From NCBI GenBank assembly GCA_002353935.1, contig DEKP01000011.1:10809-74808 (forward strand): a stretch of DNA of 64,000 bases. Direction: 5' to 3'. The stretch comes from Ruminococcaceae bacterium UBA2719. Lineage in GTDB: Bacteria > Bacillota > Clostridia > Oscillospirales > Acutalibacteraceae. Shown piece after piece: positions 61,143 to 64,000 of this stretch. The notes under the pieces are model-generated. The model was not told where the DNA came from and searched no databases. It was given only the letters and a program-made list of their open reading frames with translations. The position numbers were made by a program, and so were the translations under genes. Position 1 is the first letter of the stretch; each line of letters opens with the position of its first letter.

Positions 61143-61170
61143 AACCCGCGCTTCAAAGCGCGGGTTTTCA
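61143..61170 (+). terminator. Terminator of rpmB
   Basis: ACCCGCGCT pairs with AGCGCGGGT around a four-base TCAA loop, followed by TTTTCA. Confidence 0.9.
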
Positions 61171-61235
61171 CTTTATGCTTATACTCGTTCATTAAATATT
61201 CTGACAAAAATAAAATTTTAAACAGGCGATTTACA

Positions 61236-61673
61236 ATGTGGTATACAATAAAATTTTTTATTAAGCAATCCATTTGGATTATTTTATACAGTTCTATACT
61301 TATCTTGTTTTTGTTTCATTTAGATTATAGAGTAGGATTGCCGAATTGGTTAACCATAATTTTAGGGATTGTTATATTTATAGTTTTATTATATATAAAT
61401 TTCACCCTGAATTTCAATTTATACAATCCTTTGTGTACATATCAATTAGAAGCAAAAGTTATTGATAAAAGACCTATATTCAACGGTTTTGACAACACTC
61501 CTTCATTTGAACAATATACATATTTATATGTGATAGAATATAAGTACAGAAACAAAAAACGCAAAAAATCCATTATGATTATGCACGATGATATTACATT
61601 TGAACATTCAAAGGTAGCTATAAAAATCAACAAGCTGTTTCCTAAAATGGTACATATAATGAAAAAAAAATAA
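61236..61673 (+). CDS. Hypothetical two-span membrane protein
   Basis: 145 residues from ATG 61236 (binding site AGGCGA), with two membrane spans (SIWIILYSSILILFLFHLDY; LTIILGIVIFIVLLYINFTL) and a C-terminal soluble part of about 80 residues containing beta-strands (KVIDKRPIFNGFDN, YLYVIEYKYRNKKRKKSIMI). The layout is like DUF3592-type proteins (two helices and an SH3-like strand module), but I cannot confirm the family. An upstream extension of the frame overlaps rpmB and its terminator and is not credible. Ends just before a terminator shared with alaS. Confidence 0.6.
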   Translation: MWYTIKFFIKQSIWIILYSSILILFLFHLDYRVGLPNWLTIILGIVIFIVLLYINFTLNFNLYNPLCTYQLEAKVIDKRPIFNGFDNTPSFEQYTYLYVIEYKYRNKKRKKSIMIMHDDITFEHSKVAIKINKLFPKMVHIMKKK

Positions 61674-61677
61674 AAAA

Positions 61678-61722
61678 CCTGCGGCATCAGGTGTACACAA
61701 ACACAAGCCGCAGGGATTTTTA
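61678..61722. terminator. Bidirectional terminator between the membrane protein gene and alaS
   Basis: CCTGCGGC (61678-61685) pairs with GCCGCAGG (61707-61714) with a 21-base loop; A-run upstream and ATTTTTATT downstream. Confidence 0.8.
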
Positions 61723-61735
61723 TTATATTTTTCAA

Positions 61736-63511
61736 TTATGACAACATTTCTTTAACGATATTTTCTACGCTGTTTATCGCTTCATCGACTTTTGAAAGAT
61801 CTTTGCCTCCTGCCATAGCAGAATCGGGTTTTCCGCCACCGTTACCGCCGGCTATAACCGCTACCTGTTTTACAATGTTTCCGGCTTTTAGTCCTTTAGC
61901 TATAGCTTCTTTAGAACAACAGCAGCAGAAAGTGAGCTTACCTTCATTAACACCGGCTAAAACGACAACGCAGTCAGGTTCCGTATCCATAACCTTTTCA
62001 CACATTTTTCTAAGCATGTCAGGAGTTGTATTCTCAAATTTCTTCGAAACGACTTTGGTGGTTTCGATAGCTTTTGCGTTATTTACAACAGATTTTATCT
62101 GCTCCTGAGCAAGCTTTTCCTGAAGCTCTAAAATCATTCTGTCTTTTTCTTTCATTTCCATAGATATTCGCTGAGCGCCAACAGCTATTTCCTTAATATT
62201 ATTAATACGCAAAGCCTGACCGGCATTAACTATAGCCTGAATAACCTTATTAAGATATTTTAATACTCCAAAGCCTGTCACAGCCTCAATGCGTCTGACT
62301 CCTGCCGCTACAGATCCCTCTTGTTTTATTTTAAACAAACCGAGTTTTGATGTATTATTCACATGAGTTCCACCGCAGAATTCTTTTGAAAAATCACCCA
62401 TTGTGACTACTCTGACAGTATCTCCGTATTTTTCTCCGAACAGAGCAGTTGCACCGGATTTTTTAGCCTCTTCAATCGGCATAACTTCGGTAGTTACCGC
62501 AAGTGATTCCAAGATTTTTTCATTTACTAACTTTTCAGTTTTAATAAGTTCTTCAGCACTCATAGCAGAAAAATGAGTAAAGTCAAAACGTACATAGTCA
62601 TCACACACAAACTGGCCTGCCTGCTGAACGTGAGAGCCCAAAACTTCTTTTAACGCAGCCTGGAGCAAGTGTGCAGCAGTATGATTGCGCATAATGCTCT
62701 CGCGGCGGTCCGAATCAATTGAGCACCGAGCGGTATCACCCACTTTTAAAGTGCCGCCGGTAACAACACAAGCGTGTAAGAACACATCATTGTTTTTGGT
62801 AACGCTGTCCACATCAACGCTGCATCCGCCAACCTCAACAACTCCGGTATCGCTGACCTGCCCGCCTGATTCTGCATAAAACGGAGTTTTATCAAGTACC
62901 AAAACAATATTATCTCCCTCTTGGGCAGTATCAACGCGTTCTCCTTCTTTTATAACAGCTAAAATTTTTGAAGAAGTTTTATAATCCGTATAACCAACAA
63001 AATCAGTGGCTGCAATATCAGATAAATCTGTTATATTGCTAATCCATGCATCTGCGCCTGCATTTTTACGGGCTGCACGCGAGCGTTTCTTTTGAATTTT
63101 CATAAGTTCATGGAAACGTTCAATATTTACTTTCATTCCGTGTTCAGACAAAATCTCTTTAGTAAGATCTATCGGAAAGCCATAAGTATCATTGAGTTTA
63201 AAGGCGTCTTCACCGCTTAATTCCATTATAGATTTATTATATTCTATTGAGATATTTGTTATAAAAGCTTGAGGAAGCTTTTTTATATGAATTTTTACAC
63301 ATTGTTTTATACAATCATTAATAGCTTTAAAAAATCTTGCTTTGCATTTTTTTAATATACTATCTATATGAAGTTTTCTTGTGTATTTTACATCTAAAGT
63401 TTTTCTTAAAGATGTAAATAATCCTTGGAATGAAAGCATTTCTATATCTTTTATATGCCCTAAGCCTAAATCATCATTTATTAAAAATTTTTGTGATATT
63501 ATGGTTTCCAT
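61736..63511 (-). pseudogene. alaS: Alanyl-tRNA synthetase, C-terminal part only, fused to unrelated N-terminal sequence
   Basis: Residues from about 96 to 591 are the AlaRS C-terminal portion: SGEDAFKLNDTYGFPIDLTK, the editing domain with NHTAAHLLQAALKEVLGSHV (zinc His pair), EFCGGTHVNNTSKLGLF (Cys/His of the site) and the C-Ala domain ending GGKPDSAMAGGKDLSKVDEA. The first 95 residues (METIISQKFLINDDLGLGHI and following) do not belong to AlaRS, and the aminoacylation domain with class II motifs 1-3 (about 350 residues in full AlaRS) is missing. Sequence from about 63225 on is far more A/T-rich than alaS, and the ATG at 63511 has no Shine-Dalgarno. The join is in frame. Either an assembly chimera or a truncating insertion; as it stands it cannot charge tRNA. 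Confidence 0.85.
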
Positions 63512-64000
63512 GTTGGAAAGTTAATTATTATTTTTTGGATTTGGTGAAAATTAGAATATTTTAAATAATTTATTATATTTATTTTAATTTTTTTTTATTC
63601 TTTTATCTTACTGAAAAATTTAATCCAATTATAGTAAATTTAAGTAAAAATACCGGAGAATATTTATTTAGATGGTTTTGGTTCGCAGAAAAAACTTTTA
63701 AATTCTTTACTTTAATGTTAATTGTAATAATTTTAAATATAATTATATATATGATTTATTTAGAAATTATGGCACTTAATTTTTTAGGTTTAAATAAAAA
63801 TTTTACTAGGGAAATTGAAGAAAGAGCAGAAAGAGAAACTAAAAATTTAATAAATGATTCTGTTGTTAGAGGCATTTCTGATTGTGGGGTTGAATAATTA
63901 TTTTATTTAATTATTAAAAATACAATTAAACCAAAAGTTCATAATAAATAATTGTTGATTTTCATTTTTTTAAAAATAATATATAAATTAAAATTATTTA
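63512..64000. other. Extremely A/T-rich terminal stretch of different origin
   Basis: G+C falls to roughly one base in ten in places (for example 63541-63600 has five G/C of 60). A plus-strand frame without stop runs from about 63566 to 63897 and encodes a hydrophobic helix (LIVIILNIIIYMIYLEIM) then a charged one (REIEERAERETKNLIND), with first ATG at 63715, but no ribosome binding site and no recognised family. Composition and lack of bacterial signals contrast with everything before about 63225. I see no promoter, terminator or RNA gene here. Confidence 0.6.

Noticed and set aside
61074..61235. N-terminal extension of the membrane protein gene back into rpmB
   Set aside because: It would overlap the rpmB stop and run through the rpmB terminator hairpin; ATG 61236 has its own binding site.
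63715..63897. A confident gene for a 60-residue membrane protein
   Set aside because: No ribosome binding site, no family match and base composition unlike the genome; kept only as part of the odd tail.

Overview
The window looks like a chromosome segment of an anaerobic, spore-forming clostridial Firmicute, probably of the gut Oscillospiraceae/Ruminococcaceae type. The evidence is AT-rich codon use, strong AGGAGG ribosome binding sites, sporulation-linked genes (a BofA-like protein and YtfJ/GerW), the scpA-scpB-ytfJ-dacF-rluB gene order, a fermentative enzyme set (L-lactate dehydrogenase, acetate kinase, ferredoxin-dependent 2-oxoacid oxidoreductase, biotin carboxyltransferase) and no respiratory genes.

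Layout. 1-2374: an ABC-2 exporter operon cut by the window start. 2486-10266 (minus): BofA-like protein, SecG, and a radC-uvrB-parE-like-parC-like run. 10452-10535: tRNA-Leu(GAG), whose last 13 bases are repeated at 27993-28005. These repeats bound a 17.5 kb integrative element carrying small accessory ORFs (DUF6809-like, TnpV), a four-gene helicase operon (11928-22611), a HipA-like kinase with an AAA/DUF4143 ATPase (minus), a RepA_N-type initiator, an excisionase and a tyrosine integrase. No conjugation or relaxase gene is present.

After the element: a membrane-anchored lipase and an FAD oxidoreductase, then ldh (minus). 32843-40280 is an operon for aryl-pyruvate/aryl-acetate metabolism (symporter, two phenylacetate-CoA ligases around iorAB, an ACT protein). 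41095-41783 holds two small membrane proteins. 41866-48940 is an IclR regulator divergent from a molybdate uptake and molybdopterin synthesis operon (modABC, moaA, a moaC-MOSC fusion, a moeA-like gene, mogA/moaB). 49019-51467 holds ackA divergent from tmcAL. 51545-54644 (minus) is a three-gene biotin carboxyltransferase set with the subunit composition of a transcarboxylase (12S, 1.3S, 5S). 54936-60676 (minus) is a conserved housekeeping and sporulation cluster, followed by rpmB on plus. The window ends in a 3' part of alaS (minus) fused in frame to very AT-rich, unrelated sequence from about 63225 onward, which may be an assembly chimera or a foreign insertion.

The most likely new biology is the four-gene operon in the tRNA-Leu element. 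It encodes a 1749-residue DEAH helicase with several zinc clusters and a DUF1998-type C-terminus, plus three proteins I cannot assign: one with an N-terminal CxxC...H...C zinc site, one coiled-coil protein with a degenerate NTPase-like C-terminal region, and one 344-residue protein. The layout resembles antiviral systems built around DUF1998 helicases (Druantia, DISARM), but no nuclease or methyltransferase partner is recognisable. All functional statements are from reading the sequence; no database search was run.
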